64,000 bases of DNA from Saccharothrix sp. ST-888. Its GTDB lineage: Bacteria; Actinomycetota; Actinomycetes; Streptomycetales; Streptomycetaceae. The notes beneath the pieces were generated by a model. That model had not been told where the DNA came from. It made no database searches and saw nothing but the letters and a program-made list of their open reading frames with translations. This document shows, piece after piece, positions 53,930 through 62,689 of the stretch. Both the position numbers and the translations under genes were made by a program. Numbering within the stretch: the stretch's first letter is position 1; each line of letters begins with the position of its first letter. The stretch covers positions 1 through 64,000 of the forward strand of contig NZ_JYJF01000008.1 in NCBI RefSeq assembly GCF_000955975.1. The letters are read 5' to 3'.

Positions 53930-56230
53930 TTGGCGACTGTATGGGCCTTCCCCGGTCAGGGGTCCCAGCGCAAGGGGATGGGCGCCGGTCTGTTCGAGGA
54001 GTTCCCCGAGCTCTGTGCGGAGGCGGACGAGATCATCGGCCGCCCGGTGCGGGAGCTCTGCCTCGGAGCCGACCGCCGGCTGTTGCACCAGACCCGCTAC
54101 CTCCAGCCCGCCCTGTTCACGGTCAGCGCCCTGATGTACCTGCGGCGGGCCCGGGAGGACGGCCCGCCGGAGTTCCTGATCGGGCACAGCCTCGGTGAGT
54201 ACGCCGCCCTGTTCGCCGCCGGCAGCCTCGGGTTCGCGGACGGGCTGCGCCTGGTCCGGGCGCGCGGCGAGATCATGGGCCGGGCGACCGGGGGCGGGAT
54301 GCTGGCCGTCGTCGGCCTGGAGTCGGACCGGCTCCGCGCGGCCCTGGACGGTCCCGGCGCCGCGATGGTGGCGGCCGGGGTCGAGATCGCCAACCACAAC
54401 TCGCCCGACCAGACCGTGCTCTCCGGCCCCGAGGACGCCGTCCGCGACCTGGCGGACGTGCTGCGGGCGGCGGGCGCGGCCAAGTGCGTGCTGCTGAACG
54501 TCGGCGTCGCCGCGCACTCGCGCCACATGGCGGGCGCGGCCGGGGAGTTCGGCGTACTGCTGCGGCGGGTGGACTTCGCCGAGCCCCGGGTTCCGGTGGT
54601 CTCGAACGTCACGGCCCGGCCCCACCGGCCCGGCGAGATCGGCGAGTTGCTGCACCGGCACCTGCTCCGGCCGGTCCGCTGGTGGGACAGCCTGCGGTAC
54701 CTGCGCGAACAGGGTGTCGACGCGCTGGTCGAGCTGGGCCCGGGGAGCGTCCTCGGCAAGCTGTGGGCGGTGGCCGAGCAGCGCCTCCCGAAGGGTGCGC
54801 CCGAGCACCGTCTCTCTGCAGGCGCCCCCGAGCACCGTCTTCGCAAGGGCGGCCCCGAGCCGCGTCCCCGGCCCGTGCCGACGATCACGCCGGAGCGCCT
54901 GGGCGCCGCGAGCTTCCGTGCCCGGTACGGGCTTCGGCGGGCCTACCTGGTCGGTTCCGCCGGTACGGGAGTGGGCTCCGCCGGGCTGGTGGAAGCGCTC
55001 GGCCGGGCCGGGCTGATGGGGTTCCACGACATCCGGCCCGGCACGGCCGGCTCGGGCGCCCCCGTCGGCGGCACGGTGCCCGGCGGTGCGGTGGCCGGTG
55101 GTGCGCTGCTGGGCGGTGTGCCGCTGGGGCGCTCCGGGGCGGAGGCCGCCACGGTGGACGCTCTGCTCGGGCAGGGGGTGGACCGGGTGGAGTCGGACCA
55201 TCCGCTCGGGCCGAGCCGTGAGCTGGTGCGCTTCCGCTGCTCGGGCGCGCACCTCGACGCGTCCGGCCGCCCGACCGCGGTCCGGCACGTCCTCGCCCGG
55301 GTGCACGGCCCCGACCACGCGGCGGCCTTCCTGTCGCCGCCCGCCGACGCGGTGCTCGACGCACTGGTGCGCGACGGGGACCTGACCGACGAGGAGGCCG
55401 CCGCCGGCCGCCGGCTGCCGGTCGCCTGCGACGTCTGGACCGACGCGGGCTCCGGCTGGCGCACACACACCGCCGACACCGGCCAACTGCTGTGCTCGGT
55501 CAGGAGGGTGGCCGAACAGGCGGCTGTTGCCCACGGCTATCGGGAACCGCTGCACGTCGGCGTCGGATCAGGTGTCGGCGGCCCGGAGTCGGCGGCCGCA
55601 GCCTTCGCCCTCGGTGCCGACTTCGTCGTCACCACCGGGATCAACCTGTGCGCCGAGGAGTCGCCCGTACCCGCCGCCGTGCGGGAACTGCTGGCGGCCG
55701 TAGGGCCGGCGGACACCGGGTGGGCGCCCGCCGCCGACCACTTCGAACTCGGCGCCCGTGTCCGGGTGGTGCGCCGCGGCACACTCTTCCCCGCCCGGGC
55801 CAACCGGCTGCTGCGGCTGTACCGCACGCACCGGGCGTACGGCGACATCGACTCCCGGACCAGGCGGCACATCGAGAGTGCCGTACTCGGCCGTCCCTTC
55901 GAGGAGCTGTGCGAGGGGTTGTGCGCGGAGCTGCGGGCGGCCGGGCGGCCGGTGCCCGACGGGCCGCGGCGGCGGATGGCGCTGGCCTTCCGCTGGTACC
56001 TGGAGGAGTCGGCGCGCTGGGCGATCCGTGCCGAACCCGGCCGGTCGGCCGACTACCAGCTGCGCTGCGGGCCGGAGTTGGCGGAGTTCAACCGGGCGGC
56101 GTCCGCGCCCGGGGCCTCCGGCTCCGCGCCGTCCGGCGGACCGGACCGCAGCGTGGCCGGGATCGCCGACTGGATCATGTCCGGGGCCGCCGAGCTGCTG
56201 GCCCGGGGCCTGCACGGTGCTCAGTTGTGA
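53930..56230 (+). CDS. trans-Acyltransferase fused to PfaD-like enoyl reductase
   Basis: 766 residues. AT part (~1-290): 'WAFPGQGSQRKGMGAG', Ser87 in 'GHSLGEYAALF', 'NHNSPDQTVLSGP' and 'PVVSNVTARPH'. After a linker with a short duplicated segment, residues ~320-760 match the FMN-dependent PfaD-type reductase: 'GSAGTGVGSAGLVEALGRAG', 'VGVGSGVGGPESAAAAFALG' and 'FELGARVRVVRRGTLFPARA'. This AT-oxidoreductase layout equals LnmG of leinamycin biosynthesis. It should load malonyl units on all AT-less modules. TTG 53930 is chosen because GAGGAG ends 8 nt before it; GTG 53921 overlaps that site. The usual EADSGGHTD stretch is altered to 'TDAGSGWRTHTAD'. Confidence 0.9.
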   Translation: MATVWAFPGQGSQRKGMGAGLFEEFPELCAEADEIIGRPVRELCLGADRRLLHQTRYLQPALFTVSALMYLRRAREDGPPEFLIGHSLGEYAALFAAGSLGFADGLRLVRARGEIMGRATGGGMLAVVGLESDRLRAALDGPGAAMVAAGVEIANHNSPDQTVLSGPEDAVRDLADVLRAAGAAKCVLLNVGVAAHSRHMAGAAGEFGVLLRRVDFAEPRVPVVSNVTARPHRPGEIGELLHRHLLRPVRWWDSLRYLREQGVDALVELGPGSVLGKLWAVAEQRLPKGAPEHRLSAGAPEHRLRKGGPEPRPRPVPTITPERLGAASFRARYGLRRAYLVGSAGTGVGSAGLVEALGRAGLMGFHDIRPGTAGSGAPVGGTVPGGAVAGGALLGGVPLGRSGAEAATVDALLGQGVDRVESDHPLGPSRELVRFRCSGAHLDASGRPTAVRHVLARVHGPDHAAAFLSPPADAVLDALVRDGDLTDEEAAAGRRLPVACDVWTDAGSGWRTHTADTGQLLCSVRRVAEQAAVAHGYREPLHVGVGSGVGGPESAAAAFALGADFVVTTGINLCAEESPVPAAVRELLAAVGPADTGWAPAADHFELGARVRVVRRGTLFPARANRLLRLYRTHRAYGDIDSRTRRHIESAVLGRPFEELCEGLCAELRAAGRPVPDGPRRRMALAFRWYLEESARWAIRAEPGRSADYQLRCGPELAEFNRAASAPGASGSAPSGGPDRSVAGIADWIMSGAAELLARGLHGAQL

Positions 56231-56260
56231 GCAGACCGGCCACGGGGCCCGGACTAGCGT
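56227..56260 (+). promoter_or_regulatory. Cluster promoter motif, copy 3 (PKS/transporter operon)
   Basis: GTGAGCAGACCG (56227-56238) and TAGCGT (56255-56260), overlapping the stop codon of the AT-ER gene and 94 bp before the PKS ATG. The core is identical to copy 2 and the -10 to copy 1. Confidence 0.55.
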
Positions 56261-56353
56261 CGCGCGCAGCGGCGGCCTGCGTCCTTGGACCACGGAGGAC
56301 CCGTCGTCGCGAGCTTTCGAGACGACCGTCCGACACATCCGGGGTGGGCCGCC

Positions 56354-59300
56354 ATGGACCTGAACGCGCGTACGACGGGAGCGGAGCCGACCGGGCCAGG
56401 GGAGGTGGTGCCCGCACCCTTCGACCCGCCCGCACCGTTCGACCCGCCGGTGGTGCTCGTCTCGGCGGCGGGCCGTGACACGCTGCTGCGGTACGCGGAA
56501 CGGCTCCGCGACCAGCTGGCCCGCCGCGCCGGATCGGCGCCGGCGGACCTCCTCCCCCGGATCGCCTGGACCACCCAGACCGGCCGGGTGGCGATGGCGC
56601 ACCGGCTCGCCCTGAGCTGTGCGAGCGTCGGCGGGCTGGTCGACGCCCTCGACGCCTTCCTGGCCGGCCGGCCGCACCCCGGTCTGCGCAGCGGCGTCGC
56701 GGAACCCGGCCTGCCCGGCGACCCCGCCGACCCCGCCCGGCCCGGTGGCGGACAGGCGCCGCCGCGCACTGCGGCCGAGGCGGTGGACCGCTGGCTGGGC
56801 GGCGCCGATCTGCCCTGGCACACCTACTGGGCGACGCCCCCGGGGCGGGTCGAGCTCCCCGGTTACCCGTTCGCCCGCCCGGGGGTGGCGCCCGGCGTCG
56901 ACGGGCCTGCCGTCGAGGAGGCCGTGGTGGAGGAGGCCGTGGTCGGGGAACTCGTCGAGCTGCTGCGCCGGGCCTACGCGGAGGTGTCCGGCCTGCCGGT
57001 GGCCGAGGTCGGTGCCAGGGTGCCCTTCGACCACTACGGGCTGACGTCGTTGCAGGTCAACCGGCTCAACGCGGTCCTGGAACAGGAGCTCGGCGAGCCC
57101 TCGCGGACCCTCTTCTTCGAGCACCGCGACCTCGCCGGGGTCGCCGGTGAGCTCGCCCGCAGACGCCGTCGTCCCGCCGCCCCGACGCCACCCACTGCCC
57201 CGACGACACCCGCCGTTCCGGCAGCGCCGGTCGGTGCCGACGACCGGGCGATCGCCGTCATCGGCCTTGCCGGACGCTACCCGCAGGCCCGTGACCTGGA
57301 ACAGTTCTGGGTCAACCTCTCGCAGGGCCGCGACTGCGTCACCCAGCTGCCGCCGCACCGGCACCGTCCCGGCTGGCCGGTCGACCGGATGTGGGGCGGC
57401 TTCCTCGACGACGTCGAGCACTTCGACCCGCTGCTGTTCGGCATCACCCCGCGGGACGCGGCTCTGATGGACCCGCAGGAGCGGATCTTCCTGGAGACCG
57501 TGTGGGAGCTGCTGGAGGACGCCGGCTACACCCGCGAACGGCTGCGCGAGCAGCACCGCTCGCGGGTCTCGGTGTACGCCGGGTCGATGTACGCCGACTA
57601 CACCTTCTTCGGCGTGGAGGAGTCGCTGCGCGGCCGCCCCGGGTACTCGGGCGGGGCGCTCGGCAACATCGCCAACCGGGTCTCGTACCTGCTGGACCTC
57701 AACGGCGCCAGCCTCACCGTCGACACCATGTGCTCCTCCTCGCTGACCGCGCTGCACCTGGCGGTGAAGGAACTCCGCAGCGGGGACTGCGAGTTGGCCA
57801 TCGCCGGTGGGATCAACCTCTCGCTGCACCCGAACAAGTTCATCCAGCAGCGCGAGATGCAGCTGACCTCCTCCAGCCTGCGCTGCCGCAGTTTCGGGCT
57901 GGGCGGCGACGGCTTCGTCCCGTCCGAGGGCGTCGGCGTGGTGCTGCTGAAGCCGCTGGCCCGGGCACTGGCGGACGGCGACCGGGTGCACGCCGTGGTG
58001 CGCGGTACCGGCGTGGTGCACGCCGGCCGGACGAACGGGTACATCGTGCCGAGTCCGGTCGCCCAGGCCGAGGTGGTGCGCCGGGCCCTCGACGACGCGG
58101 GGGTCGAGCCGTCCTCGATCGGGTACCTGGAGGCACACGGCGCGGGCACCGCGCTCGGCGACCCGGTGGAGATCAACGGGCTGCAGCGGGTGTTCGGGTC
58201 GCCGGACCGGCCCGTCGGCTCCCTGCCGATCGGTTCGGTGAAGTCGGTCGTCGGTCATGTCGAGGCGGCCGCCGGTATCGCCGGGCTGACCAAGGTGGTG
58301 CTCCAGCTGAAGCACCACCGGTTCGCTCCCTCGCTGCACGCGGAGGAGCTCAACCCGAACGTCGCCTGGGACGAGGTGCCGTTCCGGGTCCAGCGCGAGG
58401 CCGCCGAATGGCCCGCGCCCGAACCGTCCGCCGATGGCCGACGGGCACCCCGCCGGGCCGGGATCAGCTCCTTCGGCGCCGGCGGGACGATCACCCATGT
58501 GGTGCTGGAGGAGGCGCCCGAGCCGCCGCAGCCGTCGGTGCAACGACCCGGCCGCCCCGAGCTGGTGGTGCTCTCCGGCCATGACGGCCGTGCACTGCGC
58601 GAGCTGGCCGGACGCCTGGTGGACCGGTTGCGTCCGGTCCCCGGGGCAGCGGCGGACCGGTCCGCGCAGCCCGCCGCCGACACCGGCCCCGACACTGGCG
58701 GCCTGCTGGCCGAACTCGCCCGGATCGCCGCCGACGGCACCGGCTCCGCAGCGACGGCCGGGGAGCTCGCCGCCCGGCTGGTGCGGACGTTCGGCGGTAC
58801 CCCGGCAGCGCCCCCGGCCGGGCCGGCGCTCCGCGACCTCGCCTACAGTCTCGCGGTCGGCCGGGAGCCGCTGCGTGAACGCGCCGCGATGGTCGTCCGC
58901 GACCACGCCGAACTCCTCGCGCAGCTCGACGCGTTGGCCGAAGGGCGGACGGGCGCGGCGGTGCTCGGCCGGGTGCCGGCGGGTGCGCGCGCCGAGGCTG
59001 CCGAGCCACAGGACGCCGCCCGGGAAGACCAGGCCGACCTCGCCGCGCTGGCCCGGCACTGGGTCGAGGGCGGTCGGATCGACTGGCAGCGGCTGTACCG
59101 GGACGATATGGACGGGCTGCCCCGGATCGTCTCGCTGCCGACCTACCCCTTCGCGCGGATGCGCTGCTGGGTGCCGGAGACGGCGGGACCGGTGCCAACC
59201 GCCTTCTCCGGGGCGGCAGTTGCGCCGCAGCCGACGGTCTCCGCGCCCGAGTCGGAGCGAGAGTCGGTGCCGGTGGTGACCGCAGGGCCGGAGACCCCGC

Positions 59301-62300
59301 TGCTCCGCCGTACCTGGGTAGAGGCGCCGTCTGCGCCTGCCGGCGTCCCCGCGACCGTCAGCGGGGGACCGGCCGGTGGAGTGGTGCTCTGCCTGTGCCA
59401 CGAGGCCGGGGAACCGCTCGCCAGGGCGCTGGCCGAGTCCGGGCCGCACCGCGTCCTGGTGGTCCGGGCCGGCGCGGACCGGGGCGACGGGGTGCCGGGC
59501 TACCGGGACGGTGCGGAGGCGGCCGCCGTCGCCCGCCGTCTGCTGGAGCAGCACCCCGATCTGTGCGGCTGGATCGACCTGACCGCGCTCCGGCCGCCGG
59601 CGGGGGGCACCCCGGACCGGACGGCCGGGCTGCGCGTCGTGCAGACCCTGCTGGCGGGCCGCCCGACGGCAGCCTGGCGCGGGCTTCAGGTCGTCCGGGG
59701 CCTACAGGCGCTGCCGGAGCCCGACCCGGTGCCCGCCGACCTCTCGGGAGCCAGGACGGCGGGCTTCCTGCGGGTGCTCGGCGCCGAGTACCCGCGGCTC
59801 GACGCGACCGTGCTCGACACCGACCTGACGGACGGGCGGGAGCGCGAACTGGCCGCCGCGGTCTGGGCCGAGTGGCAGCGCCCGGAGCCGCAGGCGGAGG
59901 TCGTCCACCGGGCCGGCCGGCGCCTGCTGCCGGTCCTGGCGGAGCTGGCGGCACCGCACCGGCCGCTGCGGCTGCGCCCGGACGCCGCGTACGTGGTCAC
60001 CGGGGGCACCCGGGGGATCGGCGCCAGGGTGGCCCGCCACCTGGCGGACCGCGGCGCCCGGCGGATCGCGATCACCGGTCTGCGGCCGCTGCCCGACCGG
60101 GCCCGCTGGCAGGACGGCACGGTCCTCGAACCGGTGGCCGCCGAGGCCGTCCGCGCCGTCCTGGAGCTGGAGCGCGCGGGCGTCGAAGTCGACTGGCACA
60201 CCGGCCCGCTGACCGACCGTCCGGCGGTCAGCGCGTTCCTCGACCGGGTACGGGCACGGTTCGGGCCGATCGCCGGGGTGGTGCACTGCGCCGGGGCGGT
60301 CGGTGCCGGAAACCCCGCCTTCGCCTACAAGTCGCCCGCCGACATCGCGGCCACCTTCGAGCCGAAGGCGGACGGGGCGCAGGTGCTGGCCGGGCTCTGC
60401 GACCGGGACCGGCCGGACTTCTTCGTGCTCTTCTCCTCGGTCTGCGCCGCCGTGCCGCAGCTGGCCACCGGGGTCACCGACTACGCCGCCGCCAACGCCT
60501 GCCTCGACTTCGTGGCGGCCGAGCGGCTGAAGTCCGGCCAGGGCTGGTACCGCTCGGTGAACTGGCCGATGTGGCGGGAGAGCGGCTCGGGCAAGGGCGG
60601 CCGCAACGTCTGCGAACCGGCCGGCCTCGCCGCCCTCGGCGACGACGAGGCGCTGCGCATCCTGGAGCGCGTCATCGCCCTGCCGTCCGGCGGCACCGTC
60701 CTGCCCGCGCCCCCGCTGGCGGGCCCGGTCGACCCTGCCGTGCTGCCGCTCGCCAAGCTGCCCGGCAGGGCGCAGCCGGCGCCGGCCCTCGCGGTACCGG
60801 AAGCACCGGAAGCACCGGAAGCACCGGAAGCACCGGAGGCACCGGAGGCACCGGGGGAGCCGAGTGCGGCGTGGTTGGCCGGGGTGTTCTCGGGGGTGTT
60901 GGGGATTCCGGTGGGGGAGCTCGATGCGGGGGTGGAGTTCGGGGATCTGGGTGTGGAGTCGGTGATGCTGGGTGAGTTGTTGCTGCGGGTGGAGGAGGGG
61001 GTGGGCCGGCGGTTGCCGCCGTCACTGTTGTTGGACTTCCCGACCTTGGACGAGCTGGCCGCGGAGCTGGCCGCCCAGGGCCACCGCGTGCCGCAGGCCC
61101 CTGCCCCTGTCCCCGCCACCGGCTCCGGCCCGGCACCCGCCCCGGACCCCGTCGCGGCTCCGCTCGCCGCTCCCGCTCCCACCCCTGCTCCCGGCTCGCC
61201 TCCGGGCTCGGCCGACACCCGGATCGCGATCATCGGCATGGCCTGCCGCTTCCCCGGCGCGCCGGACCTGGCCGCGTACTGGGATCTGCTCACCGCCGGC
61301 CGGTGCGCCGTGGGCGAGGTGCCCGTCGCCCGCTGGGACCCCGCAGAGTGGTACCGGCCGGTGCACGAGCTCGGCCGGACGGTCAGCAAGTGGGGCGGAT
61401 TCCTGGACGGCGTCGAGGAGTTCGACCCGGAACCGTTCGGTCTGGGTGACGAGGAGGCCACCCACCTCGATCCCGCGATCCGGCTGTTCCTGGAGACGAC
61501 CGCGGGCTGCCTCGCGGATGCGGGGTACGGACCGAAGGGCCTCCGGGGCCGCGACGTGGCGGTGTTCGTAGGCGGCCGGATCTCCTCCTACGGCCGCCGG
61601 GCCGACTGGCGGGCCGGTGTGCTGCAGTCCGACCAGAACTTCATCGCGGCCCAGGTCGCCCACCGCTTCGACTTCCGTGGGCCCAACCTCCTGGTGGACA
61701 GCGCCTGTTCGTCCTCGCTGGTGGCTGTCCAGCTGGCCTGCCGCAGTCTGCTGGCCGGGGACGCCGAGGTCGCGCTGGCCGGCGGCGTCGAGGTGCTGCT
61801 GGACGAGCAGCCGTACCTGGAGTTCAGCGCGGCGCGCGCGGTGTCGCCCACCGGCCGGTGCTGGACCTTCGACGAGCGGGCCGACGGCTTCGTCCCCGGC
61901 GAGGGGGTCGGCGCGGTGCTGCTGAAGCCGCTCGCCGCCGCGCTCGCCGACGGTGACCGGGTGCACGCGGTGATCGAGGGCGTCGCGGTCAACAACGACG
62001 GCCACACCATGGGACTGACGACGCCGAGCCCGCAGGCGCAGGCCGCGGTCGTCCGGCGGGCGCTCGCCGCCGCTGGCCGCAGCGCCGGTGAGGTCGGGCT
62101 GGTGGAGGCACACGGCACCGGCACCATGATCGGCGATCCGATGGAGCTGCAGGCGCTCACCGAGGTGTTCCGGGAGAGCACCGACCAGGTCGGCGGCTGC
62201 GCGATCGGCAGCGTCAAGTCGAACCTGGGGCATCTGCTCAGTGCGGCCGGGATGGCGGGTCTGATCAAGGTCGCGCTCTGCCTGGAGCACGGCGTGGTGC

Positions 62301-62689
62301 CGCCCACGCTCTTCTGCGAACGGCCCAATCCGCGTTTCGAGTTCGGAAGTTCGCCGTTCCGCCCGGCGGCCGGGGCCGCCGCGTGGCCCGCGGACGGACG
62401 GCGGCGGGTGGCCGGGCTGAGCTCGTTCGGACTCGGCGGCACCAACGCCCACCTGATCGCCACCGACCTGGACACCCGGCTGCGCCCGCCCGGAGTACCG
62501 GTGCGCGAGTCGCTGCCCGCCCCGGTGTTCCGCCGCCGCCGGCTCTGGTTGGAGCGAGGCCCGGCGCAATCGGGTGATTCTGCTGTACGGTCAAGTGCCT
62601 TTCAAGAAACCGACGTTCAAGTCTCCTCGATCCTCGAACTGGACTTTGTCCCGGGCCTGCCCCTGGCGACACCGGAAGGACCGCGATGA
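56354..62689 (+). CDS. trans-AT polyketide synthase: (post-KS linker)-ACP-KS-KR-ACP-KS
   Basis: 2,111 residues from ATG 56354. Residues ~30-180 are a KS-to-carrier linker ('RVELPGYPFARPG') with no KS before it: the matching KS ends the 43998-50951 protein. ACP1 (~195-270, Ser232 in 'YGLTSL'); KS1 (~295-720; Cys460 'DTMCSSSL', His595, His635) with its linker to ~955; KR (~1150-1445; 'TGGTRGIG' at 1216, 'LFSSVCAAVPQLATG', 'DYAAANACLD'); a linker of six Glu-Ala-Pro units (60800-60853); ACP2 (~1500-1575, Ser1536 'LGVESVML'); KS2 (~1620-2040; Cys1785, His1920). No AT, DH or TE. The protein ends ~70 residues after KS2, so the next module continues on another protein. It overlaps the MFS gene by 4 bp. 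Confidence 0.93.
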   Translation: MDLNARTTGAEPTGPGEVVPAPFDPPAPFDPPVVLVSAAGRDTLLRYAERLRDQLARRAGSAPADLLPRIAWTTQTGRVAMAHRLALSCASVGGLVDALDAFLAGRPHPGLRSGVAEPGLPGDPADPARPGGGQAPPRTAAEAVDRWLGGADLPWHTYWATPPGRVELPGYPFARPGVAPGVDGPAVEEAVVEEAVVGELVELLRRAYAEVSGLPVAEVGARVPFDHYGLTSLQVNRLNAVLEQELGEPSRTLFFEHRDLAGVAGELARRRRRPAAPTPPTAPTTPAVPAAPVGADDRAIAVIGLAGRYPQARDLEQFWVNLSQGRDCVTQLPPHRHRPGWPVDRMWGGFLDDVEHFDPLLFGITPRDAALMDPQERIFLETVWELLEDAGYTRERLREQHRSRVSVYAGSMYADYTFFGVEESLRGRPGYSGGALGNIANRVSYLLDLNGASLTVDTMCSSSLTALHLAVKELRSGDCELAIAGGINLSLHPNKFIQQREMQLTSSSLRCRSFGLGGDGFVPSEGVGVVLLKPLARALADGDRVHAVVRGTGVVHAGRTNGYIVPSPVAQAEVVRRALDDAGVEPSSIGYLEAHGAGTALGDPVEINGLQRVFGSPDRPVGSLPIGSVKSVVGHVEAAAGIAGLTKVVLQLKHHRFAPSLHAEELNPNVAWDEVPFRVQREAAEWPAPEPSADGRRAPRRAGISSFGAGGTITHVVLEEAPEPPQPSVQRPGRPELVVLSGHDGRALRELAGRLVDRLRPVPGAAADRSAQPAADTGPDTGGLLAELARIAADGTGSAATAGELAARLVRTFGGTPAAPPAGPALRDLAYSLAVGREPLRERAAMVVRDHAELLAQLDALAEGRTGAAVLGRVPAGARAEAAEPQDAAREDQADLAALARHWVEGGRIDWQRLYRDDMDGLPRIVSLPTYPFARMRCWVPETAGPVPTAFSGAAVAPQPTVSAPESERESVPVVTAGPETPLLRRTWVEAPSAPAGVPATVSGGPAGGVVLCLCHEAGEPLARALAESGPHRVLVVRAGADRGDGVPGYRDGAEAAAVARRLLEQHPDLCGWIDLTALRPPAGGTPDRTAGLRVVQTLLAGRPTAAWRGLQVVRGLQALPEPDPVPADLSGARTAGFLRVLGAEYPRLDATVLDTDLTDGRERELAAAVWAEWQRPEPQAEVVHRAGRRLLPVLAELAAPHRPLRLRPDAAYVVTGGTRGIGARVARHLADRGARRIAITGLRPLPDRARWQDGTVLEPVAAEAVRAVLELERAGVEVDWHTGPLTDRPAVSAFLDRVRARFGPIAGVVHCAGAVGAGNPAFAYKSPADIAATFEPKADGAQVLAGLCDRDRPDFFVLFSSVCAAVPQLATGVTDYAAANACLDFVAAERLKSGQGWYRSVNWPMWRESGSGKGGRNVCEPAGLAALGDDEALRILERVIALPSGGTVLPAPPLAGPVDPAVLPLAKLPGRAQPAPALAVPEAPEAPEAPEAPEAPEAPGEPSAAWLAGVFSGVLGIPVGELDAGVEFGDLGVESVMLGELLLRVEEGVGRRLPPSLLLDFPTLDELAAELAAQGHRVPQAPAPVPATGSGPAPAPDPVAAPLAAPAPTPAPGSPPGSADTRIAIIGMACRFPGAPDLAAYWDLLTAGRCAVGEVPVARWDPAEWYRPVHELGRTVSKWGGFLDGVEEFDPEPFGLGDEEATHLDPAIRLFLETTAGCLADAGYGPKGLRGRDVAVFVGGRISSYGRRADWRAGVLQSDQNFIAAQVAHRFDFRGPNLLVDSACSSSLVAVQLACRSLLAGDAEVALAGGVEVLLDEQPYLEFSAARAVSPTGRCWTFDERADGFVPGEGVGAVLLKPLAAALADGDRVHAVIEGVAVNNDGHTMGLTTPSPQAQAAVVRRALAAAGRSAGEVGLVEAHGTGTMIGDPMELQALTEVFRESTDQVGGCAIGSVKSNLGHLLSAAGMAGLIKVALCLEHGVVPPTLFCERPNPRFEFGSSPFRPAAGAAAWPADGRRRVAGLSSFGLGGTNAHLIATDLDTRLRPPGVPVRESLPAPVFRRRRLWLERGPAQSGDSAVRSSAFQETDVQVSSILELDFVPGLPLATPEGPR
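60800..60853 (+). repeat. Six 9-bp tandem repeats encoding Glu-Ala-Pro
   Basis: Units GAAGCACCG or GAGGCACC(G) repeated six times in frame between KR and ACP2 of the PKS. This forms a stiff, acidic linker and a place prone to copy-number change. Confidence 0.9.
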
